A stretch of DNA of 64,000 nucleotides, taken from Tricholoma matsutake. Its lineage: Eukaryota > Basidiomycota > Agaricomycetes > Agaricales > Tricholomataceae. Position numbers and translations under genes: made by a program. The notes below the pieces were generated by a model. It ran no database searches. It had not been told where the DNA came from and saw only the letters and a list, made by a program, of their open reading frames with translations. The stretch spans positions 4,774,001 through 4,838,000 of the forward strand of contig AP026542.1 in NCBI GenBank assembly GCA_026075535.2, read 5' to 3'. Positions 1 to 12,231 of this stretch are shown one piece after another; position 1 is the stretch's first letter; each line of letters opens with the position of its first letter.

Positions 1-16
1 ATATAGATGACGCCAG

Positions 17-1034
17 ATCGATGGTGTTCTAACGAGCAAGAACGCTGGCGGCAATTGCACATATCCCTCGTTCATGTTTAATCCACAGTATCATCTCCGA
101 ATTTCCCCTTCGAGGAATATCGCATCTATGTCTAGAGGGACCAAAACAAAAGTAGCTTTGACGATGCAAACTAGCAGAGATATTCCGGTCAATATTGCTT
201 TAGTTTGGTCCCAGGGCGAAAGAATCGACGAGTGGGTTGCTTTCGAAAATGCATGGCCATTGCTTAACTAGCCTTAGACTGGTAGAGAAAGAGCTTGCCG
301 CAAGTTCTGGTGCATATAATTACGGCTTAGCAAGAGTGGTGAAGGATCTGGCCCGTGAGTACGCAGTTATACACGTCGACCTGATATACATGGTTATTTA
401 ACTAGCGGGAGACTATACGATGGTCCTTTCCGCGTTTGAGCCACGCCATATGGGACACTTTTCGTTGAAAATTGAATGTTCAGATTCGTTCGAGGTCAAA
501 ACAATTGCTCAGGAGGACGCTGGAATGTATACTACGGTTATCCGTGGTGCCTGGTGACTGATTCTGCTATCTTTCTGGTTCTTATCATTTACATAGAGGT
601 CGATATAGGACGCCACAAACCGCGAGGGGAGGACCAACTTCTGAGGGTTACTCGAGAAATCCTGTATTTGAAATCGATGTTCCCTCGTTGACGCAGCTCA
701 AGTAGGTCTGAATTCCAGTTCCTCACAACTCTGTAACACGCATTATAGGATTCGCCTTCAGCTCCTACGTCCCTCTACCTCCTCTCTCAACGTAACAATT
801 TTTCCAGCATCCCCTAATGGCTCTCTGGGCAGGCATATAGTTACATCTGGCGCCTACAATGATGCAATTTCCGGAGTGGTCACGCCGCAGACCATCATAA
901 GCGCGGGGAAATACTGGGCTGTTCCGTCCACCTACAACCCAGGAGTCGAAGCCGAATTCCAGTTGATTGTGTACTCCAAAATCTCTGGGGTTCGAGTGAG
1001 CGAGAGAGGGGGTAACTCAAGGGGTAACTTTTGA
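17..1034 (+). CDS. RIM13: Calpain-like cysteine protease, PalB/Rim13 type (3' part only)
   Basis: This is the end of a gene that begins left of the window. An exon opens after an intron acceptor at about 16 and encodes a stretch with NAGGN and FNPQYHLRIS, the hallmark after the protease core of calpain-7/PalB proteins. Two C2-like calpain domains follow. One contains SSGAYN...GDYTMVLSAFEP, the other TSGAYND...GKYWAVPSTYNPG. Introns lie near 233-271 and 357-405, with further introns before 810. The likely stop is TGA at 1032-1034. In fungi PalB/Rim13 is the protease of the ambient-pH pathway that cleaves the PacC/Rim101 transcription factor. The catalytic Cys-His-Asn core is outside the window, so activity cannot be judged. 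A generic calpain-7-like protein is the alternative. Confidence 0.8.
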
Positions 1035-1306
1035 TCTAGCGGAAGTCTAGCTAGAAAGACTCGGATACAATGGACCTGTCATTTTTCCTTGTTTCAACGA
1101 CCACTAGAAGTCTCTGAAAAAGTACATCGCAGTCCAGGTAACAGCAGGAAATACTATACAATGACCACTTGGCAGTACCTTTCGATCAACATACGAGCAA
1201 ACCCACCATAATAATGCGATTAGATAACGATGTCGAGTCAGAACACTGACAACGAATTTTTGATTCTACATTGATTTCTACGGTCTGCAGCTTTATTTCA
1301 CTACTG

Positions 1307-3438
1307 ATGGCAGCGATACACGTAGATGAAAACTCAGGTTCAGATATCACAGGCACAGGTACCCTCGATCAGCCTTATCAGACACTAGGATTTGCCGTAT
1401 TCAACCACGGTGGAAGCGAATCATTTTTGACGCGCAAAGATTCTTCGGGGACATATGAGGAGCCGACCCAATCATCTTTAAAGAAGGCCAAGAAGACTGC
1501 TGAAGGTATTGAGAAGAAACGCAAGAAGCAGGAGGAACTCGCTGAACGAGAAGCCAAAGAGAAGGGGGAGGAGAGAGAGAAAAGAGAGAAGCTCTTAGAA
1601 GACAGCAAGAAAATTATGCTCTTTGAGGATCCAGGTCTCCCAAAGGCTATCAAAGTTCGTGAACGTTTTCTCTGTGATCGAATCTAACGGAGGAAACAGT
1701 CAAAAATTGTACATCTTGCATCCCTGCGATCTAAACGAATCCGGGTATGCGGATGGGCCCATCGTTTGCGTCAACAAAAGGATATCATTTTCTTAGTCGT
1801 CCGAGACGGCACTGGATATCTCCAGACAGTACTTTCTGGCAAAGTCGTCAGTCCTATTCTACGGTTCTGCGAGCGAATTAAAACATCTTGCTAGGCTTCT
1901 ACATACCAAGCTCTAACGCTCAATTTAGAATCGTCAGTAGAAGTCGTAGGAACATTGCAAGCCGTTCCGGAAGGCAAAACGGCACCAGGGGGCCACGAGC
2001 TCATCGTTGATTACTGGCAAGTTTTGGGCGGTGCACCTGGCGCCGAAGACGCGTTTACTAACCGCTTGAACGAAGTGTGTGCTCCTCTGCTTGTTTGTTT
2101 CACATACTCGACATTAGATTTTGCAGAAATCGGATCCATCAATACAAGCTGATCTTCGACATCTCGTCCTTCGGGGAGAGACAGCATCGAGTGTTCTTCG
2201 ACTACGTGCTCACCTCATGAGCGCATTCCGAGAAGCTATGACCTCACACGACATCCTTGAAGTTACTCCTCCGTGTCTTGTCCAGACACAGGTCGAAGGC
2301 GGCGCAACCCTATTCAAATTAGACTATTACGGTCAGCCTGCGTTCCTAACCCAGAGCTCACAGCTCTATTTAGAGACATGTCTCCCAAGTCTCGGAGATG
2401 TCTTTTGTGTTCAGGAGAGCTTCAGGGCAGAGAACAGGTTAGTATCTGGTTGTCTTTTGTCTCCACCTTTTTTATATAACTTCTGTTCAGTCACACGAGA
2501 CGCCATCTGAGTGAATATACCCACCTAGAAGCCGAGCTTGCCTTCATCACATTTGATGACCTTATGGATAACATTGAAAGCATTGTACATCTTCTCTTAT
2601 AGCCAACCTCACACATGGTTCTTATTTCGTCATCCAGATTTGCAAAACTGTTGACATCCTCCTCACCAACCCTACGACAGCAGCACTAATTAAGCAGCTC
2701 AACCCCAAATTTGAGCCTCCGGCACGGCCCTTCTTGCGGCTTTCTTACGTTGATGCTATCAAGTGGCTCAACGAACATGAGATTCAGCACCCCGAAGAGG
2801 ACGCAGAGGGCAACGCAATCAAGAACGAGCAGGGTCAAGTCAACATGGTGGATCATAAAGTTGGGGATGATATCGCCGAGGCAGCTGAGAGGCAGATGAC
2901 TGATATTATTGGAAAACCTGTGTTTTTGCACGGGTTCCCTGCGGAGCTGAAAGCATTTTACATGAAGAAGGTTCAAGATGGAGATACAGAGCATACGTTT
3001 ACAGAGAGTTGTGATTTACTTATGCCCAATGTTGGAGAGATTGTTGGTACGTTTGTTTATGAAGATACCTGTCTTTTTGCCTGACCGGAGCTTTGTTTAG
3101 GCGGATCAATGAGGATTGCTGACATGGAGGAGCTTTTCGCGGGGTACCAGCGTGAGGGGATTGACCCAGCACCCTATTATTGGTTTACCGATCAGCGGAA
3201 GTATGGTACGTGTGAACACGGGGGTTACGGCTTGGGAGTCGAGGTTTGTTGCTTTCGTTTTCGCGCTTCTCGGGTATGATCTCAAGCAGCATTCGTCAGC
3301 GGTTCCTTGCCTGGCTTGCCGACAGATATACAGTAAGAGATTGTTCTCTGTACCCTAGGTTGGTATTTTGTTTGACAGTTAGGAAATCTCGTTGACCACC
3401 TGAGTGCTACCAGATGGCCTGGACGTGCGACGCCTTGA
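1307..3438 (+). CDS. DED81: Asparaginyl-tRNA synthetase, cytoplasmic
   Basis: This class II aminoacyl-tRNA synthetase charges tRNA-Asn with asparagine in the cytosol. The N-terminus [13 protein letters not shown] followed by GTGTLDQPY is the usual fungal start, so I prefer the ATG at 1307 over an in-frame one at 1271. A lysine/glutamate-rich helix comes next, then the OB-fold anticodon-binding region ([21 protein letters not shown]). The catalytic core shows motif 2 (FRAEN, then [17 protein letters not shown] across an intron) and motif 3 (GYGLGVERFLAW). About eight short introns are needed, for example near 1655-1699, 1847-1894, 2075-2125 and 2439-2490. The C-terminus ends in [10 protein letters not shown] with stop TGA at 3436-3438. 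The gene is convergent with DPH5, whose stop lies about 77 bases downstream. All motifs appear intact. Confidence 0.95.
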
Positions 3439-3515
3439 GCTCAATATGGTGATGAGCGGAGTTGGATTCGGTACTCCTGATGCAGGGACATACATAGAAT
3501 GCATTAGTCGATCCA

Positions 3516-4605
3516 TTAGTCTAGAACACAACCATAAACGTCTGTTGCAACCCTTCTCCAATTTTCACGATCAATCGCAAATCCTGTGGCGTACTCCACC
3601 TCAATATGATGCAATCGTCTACCGACGATGACCAAACTATGCAGTGGCTCTCCAAATGCTTCTTTTGGATGGTTGAGCAATTCTCTTAACGTTCCAGCGA
3701 CAATGCATTGATTATCGTTTCCGCCTCCTATGCGTGACAAAGCGACAGCAAGTGTTTTGTCAGGGTCAAGGATCCCTGTACATCGGAGTGATTCAATGTC
3801 AAGTAGCTGAATGACAGCTAGAGGAATTGACATATATCGCGGTGGCTCGTAGATTTTACGACCTCTAACGTGATAATATGCATTAAGACTAGACGCTATG
3901 TTGACGGCAGATCACGGTCACCTTGCTAAATTTTCCTCACTCTGTTCCTTGACTTTGATGTCCAAAAGGATGAGGGTATGGAGCCCGATATCAGCGTTCT
4001 CTTTTATGCGATCGTAGAAACTGTCCGGTTTCCATGTCTCTGTGAAAAAAACAAGAGAGACCGTCTGTCCAAAATTATAGAGCTGCAATCCCGACGCGCC
4101 GACGGCGTTGATTATCGATGCATTGTGAATTACTCGCGTGGGGATGTTCAGTGCGCGCGCACGTAGAATTATGTCTGTGTGTGTGGTTGCACTACAAATG
4201 AATCAGACGAGAATGATGATTGGACATGCAGCTTGCCCAAAAGGATCGCCAACAACCAAAAGGGAGATATCTTCTTGGTCCGCGTTCTTTAGAATGAGAT
4301 CACTCTCTGTCTCCACCATGTCGCGATCCGCTAGGATCACTGGTTTTCCATAGAAAGTTTCCTGTCACGATAGTACAGTTAGTTGTAGATATTAATGAAG
4401 AATGGATTTTACACACCAAACGTTCTTTTTGTACCATCAAAATACTCGTGTACGCCTCGAGATATACCCGCGAGGAACTTCTGATGGCCTGTTTTAGATG
4501 AAACGTTCATTTGAGAGAAACATTGCAGGATGTGACGAGGACCTCTAGACCCCGTATGGTAACATCCTTCTCATCGGAGAGACCAAGACCGATGATATAG
4601 AACAT
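3516..4605 (-). CDS. DPH5: Diphthine methyl ester synthase
   Basis: This SAM-dependent methyltransferase methylates the diphthamide precursor on the histidine of elongation factor 2. The start at 4605 gives [14 protein letters not shown], the typical Dph5 N-terminus. [14 protein letters not shown] (SAM site), [20 protein letters not shown] and [18 protein letters not shown] follow in order. The last exon holds [20 protein letters not shown] and [19 protein letters not shown], then ends at 3516. At least four short introns separate these blocks. The length fits the family (about 285 residues). It is convergent with the AsnRS gene, so two translation genes meet tail to tail. Upstream it shares a spacer of about 200 bases with the divergent F-box gene. 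Confidence 0.95.
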
Positions 4606-4748
4606 TGTAGTTACTGATGCAGATGATCGATATCGATGTGTCAGACTTCCAGTGGGATCTATATTTGGTACTGATAAGATTAAACTCCTTCGGCGTTCTC
4701 GGTCATATGCATCATCCTTCCCTAGCAGCCGTTACTCTTGATCGATGG

Positions 4749-4754
4749 TATAAA
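4749..4754 (+). promoter_or_regulatory. Possible TATA box
   Basis: TATAAA lies about 51 bases before the ATG of the F-box gene, inside the 199-base spacer shared with the divergent DPH5 gene. Only the motif and its position support the call. Confidence 0.3.
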
Positions 4755-4804
4755 GGCATAAACAAAATGTGGGTGTCCTCTCAACTTCGCTCTAGTATAT
4801 TCTA

Positions 4805-6676
4805 ATGATCCGTCGTGCAAAACCGACCCTCTTCAGGTCACCATTCGCCTTACTAGACTTACCTTCGGATGTCCTGCCACCTATCCTAGCGCAGTTGTCC
4901 GACCGCAGAGACTGGCATGCGTGTGCTCTCGTGAGCAAGATCTTCAATAGAGCCGCCACACCGTTATTGTACAGGACTCTTGATTCACGCATCATATCCA
5001 AAGTAAGCATAAGTTTCATCTTTGACCTATCATCGGCGAAAGTTTATTTCGCGATCCGCTCATGGAAGCGCTGGGTGTGATTGTGTGGCTTTTCTGGGAC
5101 TAATAATAGCATAAACTTTCCATTATACTGCTGGTTACTATGTCCAAGTGAGCGCAGTGCTGATACCCTACATTTGGTCCTATTTCTGTAGTCTCTCATT
5201 CATCACCCTTCGGCAACTCTGCTCAAAAGACCTGATCTTGCGCGATATGTCCGGAACGTAACAGAAACCGGTAAGGTACTCTCATTCCAATGATGTCGAA
5301 CCTTTGCACAATGTAAAGGTCATTGATATCGCCTGGCGTATTTCTGGGCAAGAGAGTTGACAAAAAATTTATAGGTGCCGTTCACCGGGCCTGTTTGCCT
5401 GGGTACCCTAATATAACCAAGAATACGTTGAAAGCTCTGGCACTTTGCAAAAATCTGGAGTCGTTGACATGGATTGACGACAACTCCGCCCAAGATCCGA
5501 TTCTGCTCTCGTTTCTTACTGTTGTGCGGCTGAGACCACTTCGCGAGATCACCATCCGCACTCATAGTGATCTGGGGGAGCAGGTTTGGGCTCAGCTCAT
5601 CACACTAACCGGTCTTCGTAAGATCTCCATCTGGTGTATGGAAGGTCCACCAAGAGTCCTGCAAGGATGGTCCGAATCACTTGGGGACACGCTTACGCAT
5701 CTGGAACTAGGTGTCAGTGTATATCCATACCCATGCGCTGACCGTACGTGTTGACTATTTCTCAGCGGTGTGCAGGCGTTCCTTCAACTGTCCTTATTAT
5801 AGTGCTTTCACAGCTCCCCAAGCTGAAGGATCTCCGCCTGAAGGGTGCACCTGCGATTGCAATACCGACAATTCTTTCTTATCTCTTGCATCTTCAATCG
5901 TTAGATACTGAATATCCAGGCGCTCATACTGCTCTTATGCGTCGACCCTCACCGAGTGCCATACTATCTCCACAGCCTCGCCCAGTTCTGCGCAACTTAA
6001 CTGTGCGGACAAGCTCCATGGATAATTTCTTTCAATGGGTTCGAGAACTTGTGCCAAACCCTGGTCTGGAGACTTTCAAGCTCCACGCTTTCACAGTTGG
6101 GCTGGGTTTAACGAATATCCCCAGAATGTTCATCATTAATCTGGCCCGTGTGCATGAGAATACGCTCAAGCACTTCATTGTTGGTGAGGCACAACTGACA
6201 TTAAAAGACATCGAGTGTCTTTGCTCCATGTTCCCCAAGCTCGAAAGCTTGGTGTGTGCGGTTGATAGTCCGGATATCGTAAGTTGATGAGATGAATAGT
6301 AAATGACACGCATTTTGACACTCATTCCAGGGATCAATCAAGGATGTAGTTGCCAGCGCAAAGAATCTTCAAACTTTGAGACTCCACGTCCAATGGATAC
6401 CATACCTATGGGATAGCGCAGATTTTAAATTTACAGTTGAACAGGCAACAGAATTCATGCTGCGGACTGAGGACTCGCAGTTGCGAGCGATCACAATAGG
6501 TGCCGTATCATACACAGTGAGATTTCTGCTCCTGTTTCAAGCATGTGAGGTACTTGATACGGGTTCTCCAGGGTAAATGGGTCCTTGCAGAGTCCGAGTC
6601 TGAAGATCAGAACAAGGCGAGTATGCTAAAGTTCCAAGTTTCATCCGATGTCGCAGAAGACAGGTGGCAGACGTGA
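4805..6676 (+). CDS. F-box protein with leucine-rich region
   Basis: The N-terminus carries an F-box at about residues 15-55 (LLDLPSDVLPPILAQLSDRRDWHACALVSKIFNRAATPLLY; shown only to mark the motif positions LPSDVL, L.ALVSK and A.PLLYR). F-box proteins hook substrates to SCF ubiquitin ligases through Skp1. The rest is a divergent leucine-rich solenoid with repeats such as LKALALCKNLESLTWID, LPKLKDLRLKG and AKNLQTLRLH. Introns are inferred near 5001-5190, 5275-5375, 5710-5770, 6279-6331 and 6517-6571. After the last one the frame ends at a TGA at 6674-6676. Such F-box/LRR proteins are highly expanded in Agaricomycetes, and the substrate cannot be predicted. Exon borders in the middle are approximate. 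Confidence 0.8.
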
Positions 6677-6887
6677 GGTAGACAGGGACGCCACGCGTCC
6701 GTATTGTACAACACATAACCATCGAGTGCTGGATACTATATATCTAATCGCTGCGAAATAAGATTATCTGTATCAAGAACAACACCACAGCACTGAAGAT
6801 CTCCTCTCGCAGTGTGGCATAATTATGCGACGACAATAATAATAGTTCAAGCTCACCCCTTGACCACAACAAAACGCACGCCAGTCA

Positions 6888-7582
6888 TCAAACACCACGA
6901 CCACGCCCTCTTCCACCACGCATGGCACCACGTCCTCCGCGACCTGATCGCAGCGTCAACCTCTCGCACAAAACAGTCAGATCAAGGAAACGTACCTCGT
7001 GCTGGTGCTCCCCGGCCTGAAATCACACAAACATCTCATCAGTCGTAATCCACACGAAGGAAAAACATAACAACGTACCACCGCGATTCCCGCTAACATT
7101 CCCACCACGCGCGCCCCTCCCAGCTTCTCTTGCTCTGTTTTGCTCCTCCTTCACGGCATCCAGCAGTGTGTCTGGGACACGTAAGTATTTTATCTACCAG
7201 CAAAAGGATAGAGTTGAAACTCGTCAGCCGAGTTGCAGCTACACCGGGATGGAAGAAGGTAGAAGTGGATCTGCACGCACTGTACTCCCCCGAATATAAC
7301 ACTCCTTGAGTTTCCAAAACCGTTCTCCGTCCGCTGTTGTTTGATATACCTCTCGTAGTGTAATATTCATGAAGTTGTCGCAGTTTACTAGGTGTCCGTT
7401 GAACGTCTCGCCATTTTTAAGTTCGACCAACTGGTCAGATTTAAGGTCTTCTAAGGCACGAGTGATAGAGTAGGTAGACCAACCATAGGTTTATTCTGCG
7501 CGGCATTGAGAAGGGATAGTGGGAGCTGGAAGAGATTTGAGTCAGTAGACGACGCAACCAAGGAAGACAGGGATGCTACCAT
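6888..7582 (-). CDS. LSM4: U6 snRNA-associated Sm-like protein LSm4
   Basis: LSm4 is a ring subunit of both the Lsm2-8 complex (U6 snRNA, nucleus) and the Lsm1-7 complex (mRNA decapping, cytoplasm). The start codon is a one-codon exon at 7582: ATG is followed directly by an intron donor, and the next exon reads [14 protein letters not shown]. The following exon, [28 protein letters not shown], holds the Sm1 motif. The next junction restores the Sm2 motif CYIRGSTIKYLRVP. The tail is RGG-rich ([17 protein letters not shown]), as in other LSm4 proteins, and ends with TGA at 6888. Five introns are inferred. Total length is about 120 residues, normal for fungi. There is no sign of damage. Confidence 0.93.
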
Positions 7583-8522
7583 TCTTTGAGATCGTGGTCA
7601 CGATGAACGGGGGCACCTTCCGTCAGTGTGGCTGAAACTCGACACCGTTCTGTTGTGCAACAACTCGACTTTCACTCCGACAGGGTATTCCATTGGCATT
7701 GTCAGGATAATATATACAACATGTACACGGATGTGTTGAAAATGACCTTTCCACTTGCATCTGTCCAATATTCCACAGAATAGGACACTGTATTGCCTGA
7801 CCCTGGTTTACTCCTTACTCTTCGTCTACTTGGTCGAGTGGGTCTTCGCGCGACCATTATAATCTCATTCAAGCCTACACAAATTATGTGGACTAGCTAT
7901 GACATTGCTTATATCGTGTCAACTGTGTTCCGCCCTTGACCTTTTACGTGGTGACGATATTTGATACGCACGAAAACGTTTACGACACGACAGGAGCCCG
8001 ACCCCGATTCAAACGAGGATTGAGTACAAGGTCTAAACCCGCGTGCTGATCAGCCATGCCATCAAGCCCACAAGATTAGTTTGTACCATACGAATTCATG
8101 AGATTGACTCGAGTAACCTCAACTTGAATAGAGGTGCACTGCAATGATTTATCGAATATGCGACCTCTTTCCAAGTCGTTAACTCGTTAATGGAATGGAC
8201 TGTATTCCAATTAGTCGCTTCATATCCGGTCAGAGCTCATCCCTACCTGGAGTGGAACGAACGCAGCTGGTGAGCGGTTGTCGTTCGGCAATAACTTACA
8301 AACATCCACAGGAGATAGATTCAACTTTACATGAACCTTGTGACTGGCGTAACTCGAACAACCACGAAAATCTGGCACAATTTCAGTATCCATATCTGAA
8401 TCAACAACTTCAACATGCCATTAGCCTTCGAATAGCAATGTCGGTGTCATGGAATGAACGAGGCAGCACCGCACTTGCTACATACTTATTCCAACTTGAA
8501 CAGACGGTTTCCACCATACCAG
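7583..8522. other. Intergenic spacer, no gene seen
   Basis: About 940 bases lie between the 5' end of LSM4 and the 3' end of the mitochondrial transcription factor gene. No open frame here shows a recognisable domain or a consistent splice pattern. The spacer presumably holds the LSM4 promoter. Confidence 0.5.
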
Positions 8523-10157
8523 CTACTTCAACGGGTCCCCAATGGAAAGATCCTATGGCGTTACATTGAGCATTTCTTCCGCAAACAATCACGCAAGAGC
8601 ACACATACCTGTGGCGCAAAAGGCCACTCATCAAACGCTTTGATCAGAACACTCCAGTCGTGCACCGTCATCTGCCGTACCTGTGTCTTGACGTTCTGGA
8701 TGCGTTCCGAGTCAGGCAAATTGGGGTCTGCGATTTTCTTGATAAGGGATTGCGCTCCAGGGCCAAGGCCACTGAAGAAGGGAGGGCGACGTATATAAGT
8801 ATAGGAAAGCCAACAACGGGGAATACCAAGAGCTCACGGAATGGCACTTGCAAGGGGTGTTGCCTTTTTCACAAATAGACGGCGCAGGCAATAATCCCAC
8901 TTGTCGAGCTTTCCTGGCTTGATCACCTACGAGAATATTCATAAGCAGGATGAGCAGAAAAAGCCGCGGAGAGGAAAAGAAGCGCACCTGATTTTCTAAA
9001 GGAATGACCTGAATAGTCTGGAACGGATTCCCCACGCTCCGAGAACTAAGCCGCTCTCTAGTGGTGCCTGCACTGGGCGCCGGGTGAAAGTGCTCTTCAT
9101 ATGGTGATGTGCGTGAGACTGGGAGCGCCTCAGAGCAGCTGGCAACGGCCTCGGCGACGACGGAGAGTTTGCATCGTTCCGTTTTGTTGTCGATCGTTGA
9201 CGAGATGCGCTTTTTCAGAGGAAAATGGATGTTATGATTATGCATAGAATTCTAAAACGAACAAGCCGTACTTTCCAGACATACGTGCTGAGGATAAAAC
9301 TGAGCGGGACGCGGCCGTACTGGAATAACCACTGCTGGTCTGGGACACTTCGGAATAGCTGGGCGATAAGTTGTTCACCGTGCACAGATGAAGGGAGATG
9401 CGATATGAAGTGGAGTTTAGGATGGACTGAAAGTAATGAAATATGGTGATGGGGTAATGAAATGATCAGAGACCTACCACCATCCTGCCATGGGACCGTG
9501 CGGACATCACTAAGGATGTCGAGCTCCTCCAGGTTTTTATATGAATCCCATGCATGGCCGTCTCTTGGGATGACTTTGACGCGTGGATCTAGCTGCTCGA
9601 GCGGCTATATGAGCGACATATGAGCTGATTACTGATGATCCGGGATGTAACGACCTGCCCGAAGATAGTCCAGGTATGGCTCGTGGTCCTCCATGACGAT
9701 CAATTTCTTTATTCTTTTTTTGGGTAACTTGAGCAGTGCCCGAGTAAGTTGACCTGGTCCTTTAATTTTCAACCCATATTCATGAGTTAATTCATCCGAA
9801 CGAGACAGCAGCAATGAGCGCACCAGGGAACGCCTCAATAACAACCTTGCCCTCACTCCCAGCGGGTATAAACGCATCAGCGATGGACGAAGCTGTAATC
9901 GGGTTCCGGATTGAAACACGGTGTCTAACAGAGAGCAGAGAGAGGAAATGTTTGTTCCATTCATTCATATGAGGAAGTTCTATTTTGGCGATGTCTAGTG
10001 GATTACTGCGCATAGACTTAGAGGGTTGTTGTTCTTGTGTGCTAAGGACATCAGCAAGGAGGGGGTCAAGTTTGGAGATAGGAGACGAAGAGGAAATGCA
10101 GCGAGAATGTCTGCAAAGAAAGCCGAACTGCAGGCGACTAACGAGCAGTGATGACAT
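8523..10157 (-). CDS. MTF1: Mitochondrial transcription factor B / rRNA adenine dimethyltransferase-like
   Basis: The start at 10157 gives MSSLLVSRLQFGFLCRHSRC, an Arg/Ser-rich presequence that suggests mitochondrial import; an in-frame ATG at 10196 is the alternative. An intron near 9772-9835 joins VVIEAFPG to PGQLTRALLKLPKK, which makes the SAM-binding motif I of the KsgA/Dim1 fold. Further blocks are LIVMEDHEPYLDYL, VKVIPRDGHAWDSYK, LHFISHLP, GEQLIAQLFR and WLFQYGRVPLSFIL. Then come CKLSVVAEA, VIPLENQVIKPGKLDKWDYCLR and GLGPGAQSLIKKI. The last exon ends with TAG at 8523-8525. Proteins of this type act as the specificity factor of the mitochondrial RNA polymerase or methylate the small-subunit rRNA. 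The sequence cannot tell which. About seven introns are inferred. Confidence 0.83.
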
Positions 10158-10450
10158 TCTCTGACAGAAATATAAACTGTGGGAAATAAAATACAATCTA
10201 TACTATTGCTAGCTTAGGTGCTGCAATCTCCTGAGAATGATTCATCAACATCCATTACAGAACGAAAGAAGGTGGTTTACCAGTATCAGCATCACTCGTC
10301 TCAGAAATCCAAACGCATCCGAAAAATAGAGTCTGCAAGCAACATCGAGTGCAACATCGTTGCTGGCATAAGAATCCATCTTACGCCGTTGTAGATCCAG
10401 CCTGATTGAAAAACTCAGTGCTCCATTAGGCACTCGTACATCACAACACA

Positions 10451-11161
10451 TTACCTGTCGAAGCTCTCAGCGAAATATCCCCGTATTTCAGCATCTTTGA
10501 GAACTTCCTCGTACTGCGGCTCCCGTGCTTTCTCCACGGCTGTCCCTACGACCTCATCTCCCGCCATCATCATAACTGTCGGAATGTCCTTCTCCTCAAC
10601 AGGTGCCTCCATCTTGAACGATAACGCGACGGGAACAGGGTCCTCCGGAGGAGTACTTATTGTCCAAACCACAAATCCAGCTGTCCTAAAGTTTGAGATT
10701 CGTCTGATGGATCAAGCTATGAACGTACCTTGTTCTGTATTTACATCGAAGTGAATCTTAGTGTCGGGTGTCTGCACGCCGGTTGAAGAAGCTATTGGAG
10801 AGGATCTATCGATGCAATATTCAAATCACTAACATCGGTTGTATTTGAATCATCTTCAGGTGAAGCATCGTCATTTGCAGGCGTTTTCGAATCCCCTTGC
10901 GTTCCATAGAGAAGTTGATAACGTTCTGTCGTCCTGATACTCTGTCAGCAACCATACAACTTCACTTCAAATAAATTACTCTTGATAACGATCCCATAGG
11001 ATTTTTTTTATTTGGTCGTCTATCGGACAAGCTTCGAGCTTGAGCAAAGCTTGCTTCACGTTTTCATGGGCAGTCCGCATTTGCTCGGGTGAGCTGCGTT
11101 TGAAGATTTTTTTTAGAACCATGACGGTGGGATGCGGAAGGGGAAGCAGAAATGACACCAA
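10451..11161 (-). CDS. Hypothetical protein, three or four exons
   Basis: I do not recognise this gene. The start is ATG at 11161, or the in-frame ATG at 11122 that begins MVLKKIFKRSSPEQM. The first exon is helical and charged (AHENVKQALLKLEACPIDDQIKKILWDRYQE). Splicing near 10977 keeps the frame into TERYQLLYGTQGDSK and an acidic Asp/Ser/Thr-rich linker. A last exon begins AGFVVWTISTPPEDPVPV and ends EIRGYFAESFDR before the stop at 10451. No membrane segment, signal peptide or catalytic motif is visible. The consistent frame over four segments with GT/AG borders argues for a real gene. There may be more N-terminal exons upstream. Confidence 0.5.
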
Positions 11162-12231
11162 CTTCTGGAGCCAGATGCCTTTTAAGCAGATACAAGAGAC
11201 AAAACGCCTTCATCCCAGACAAGGGTGATGGATCATGGGAATGCAGGGACAGGATTAGTACAAAAGGTTGCATAGCTCGAGGCAACAACAATAAACTGGG
11301 GCATCATGGCTAGACGCTAACACATCGTGGGCAAGTTCTACCGCGTTTTGCTTTGAGTAACCTCCGGGTAATTGTGCTTAAAGTATTCAGAATAACAACA
11401 GGCACGGTTGCTAGTAGCGTCTGAAAAGAGAACAAAAGCAATTTGAAACTCGCGAATGATCGTGAATCGCTGCGATTACAAGTCCGCGGCAGCAATTACA
11501 TACGTCGACGAATGCTCATGTCAAATACACACACTCTGTTCACTTCTTACTGTTGATCTTCAAAATAAAAGGTATGAATTCATCTACTACTTATTCAAGT
11601 TATTGGTATACATTGGAGGTTAAGAAGAGAAGGCCAAGAGTCACTAAGGCTCAAGGCTCACATATAGTCGTCTGATTGACTCGGACACACAGTATCAGTA
11701 TAAGGTTGGCAGGGATAATTATCAGTGGAGAATTCCGGCAAGGGTGAGAGTTGGCTGAGAGCGAATATGTAGAATGTTGATCCGTCGAAGCCTCCAGGTG
11801 TAGATGTGATTGAATTGTAACCAGTAGTACTATCTATATTCTTCGTTCTTCCTGAGAAACTTTCCGAGCCCTGGCCATTATCTGCTCGCCATGGCAATTA
11901 TTGTTTCTTATTTTGGTATGTACCACTGGCAGCGGACACACATGTTCCTCTCTCAGACAACCCTGCGAAGGGTCATTGATACATATCACTTGTTCGAGGC
12001 TGAACAGGTTGAAGCGGCCGACTCAGGCACACGTTCCGCCCATCCGGGTTAGGCAGACGCAGTGTTTGCACCCGAGATAATGAAGACATGGTCGCCGATC
12101 TGACATGCATCGTCCGTCGAAACTTGGCGTGGAAGACAAAGAAACCCGCGAAAGCACCTAGACATTGTACTGTCCAAATGTAGTGTAACAATAATCACGT
12201 AACAATGGGTATACTTGGTAGAAGGACCAAA
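11162..12231. other. Intergenic stretch, no gene assigned
   Basis: About 1.07 kb lies between the hypothetical gene and the kinase-like gene. Open frames on the minus strand at 11658-11897 and 11973-12191 show no family similarity and no convincing splice links, so I leave them unassigned. Confidence 0.4.

Noticed and set aside
9225..9449. Plus-strand open frame in the mitochondrial transcription factor region
   Set aside because: It overlaps confirmed minus-strand exons of that gene.
11658..12191. Possible small minus-strand gene between the hypothetical and kinase-like genes
   Set aside because: The open frames do not join through plausible introns and show no conserved motif.
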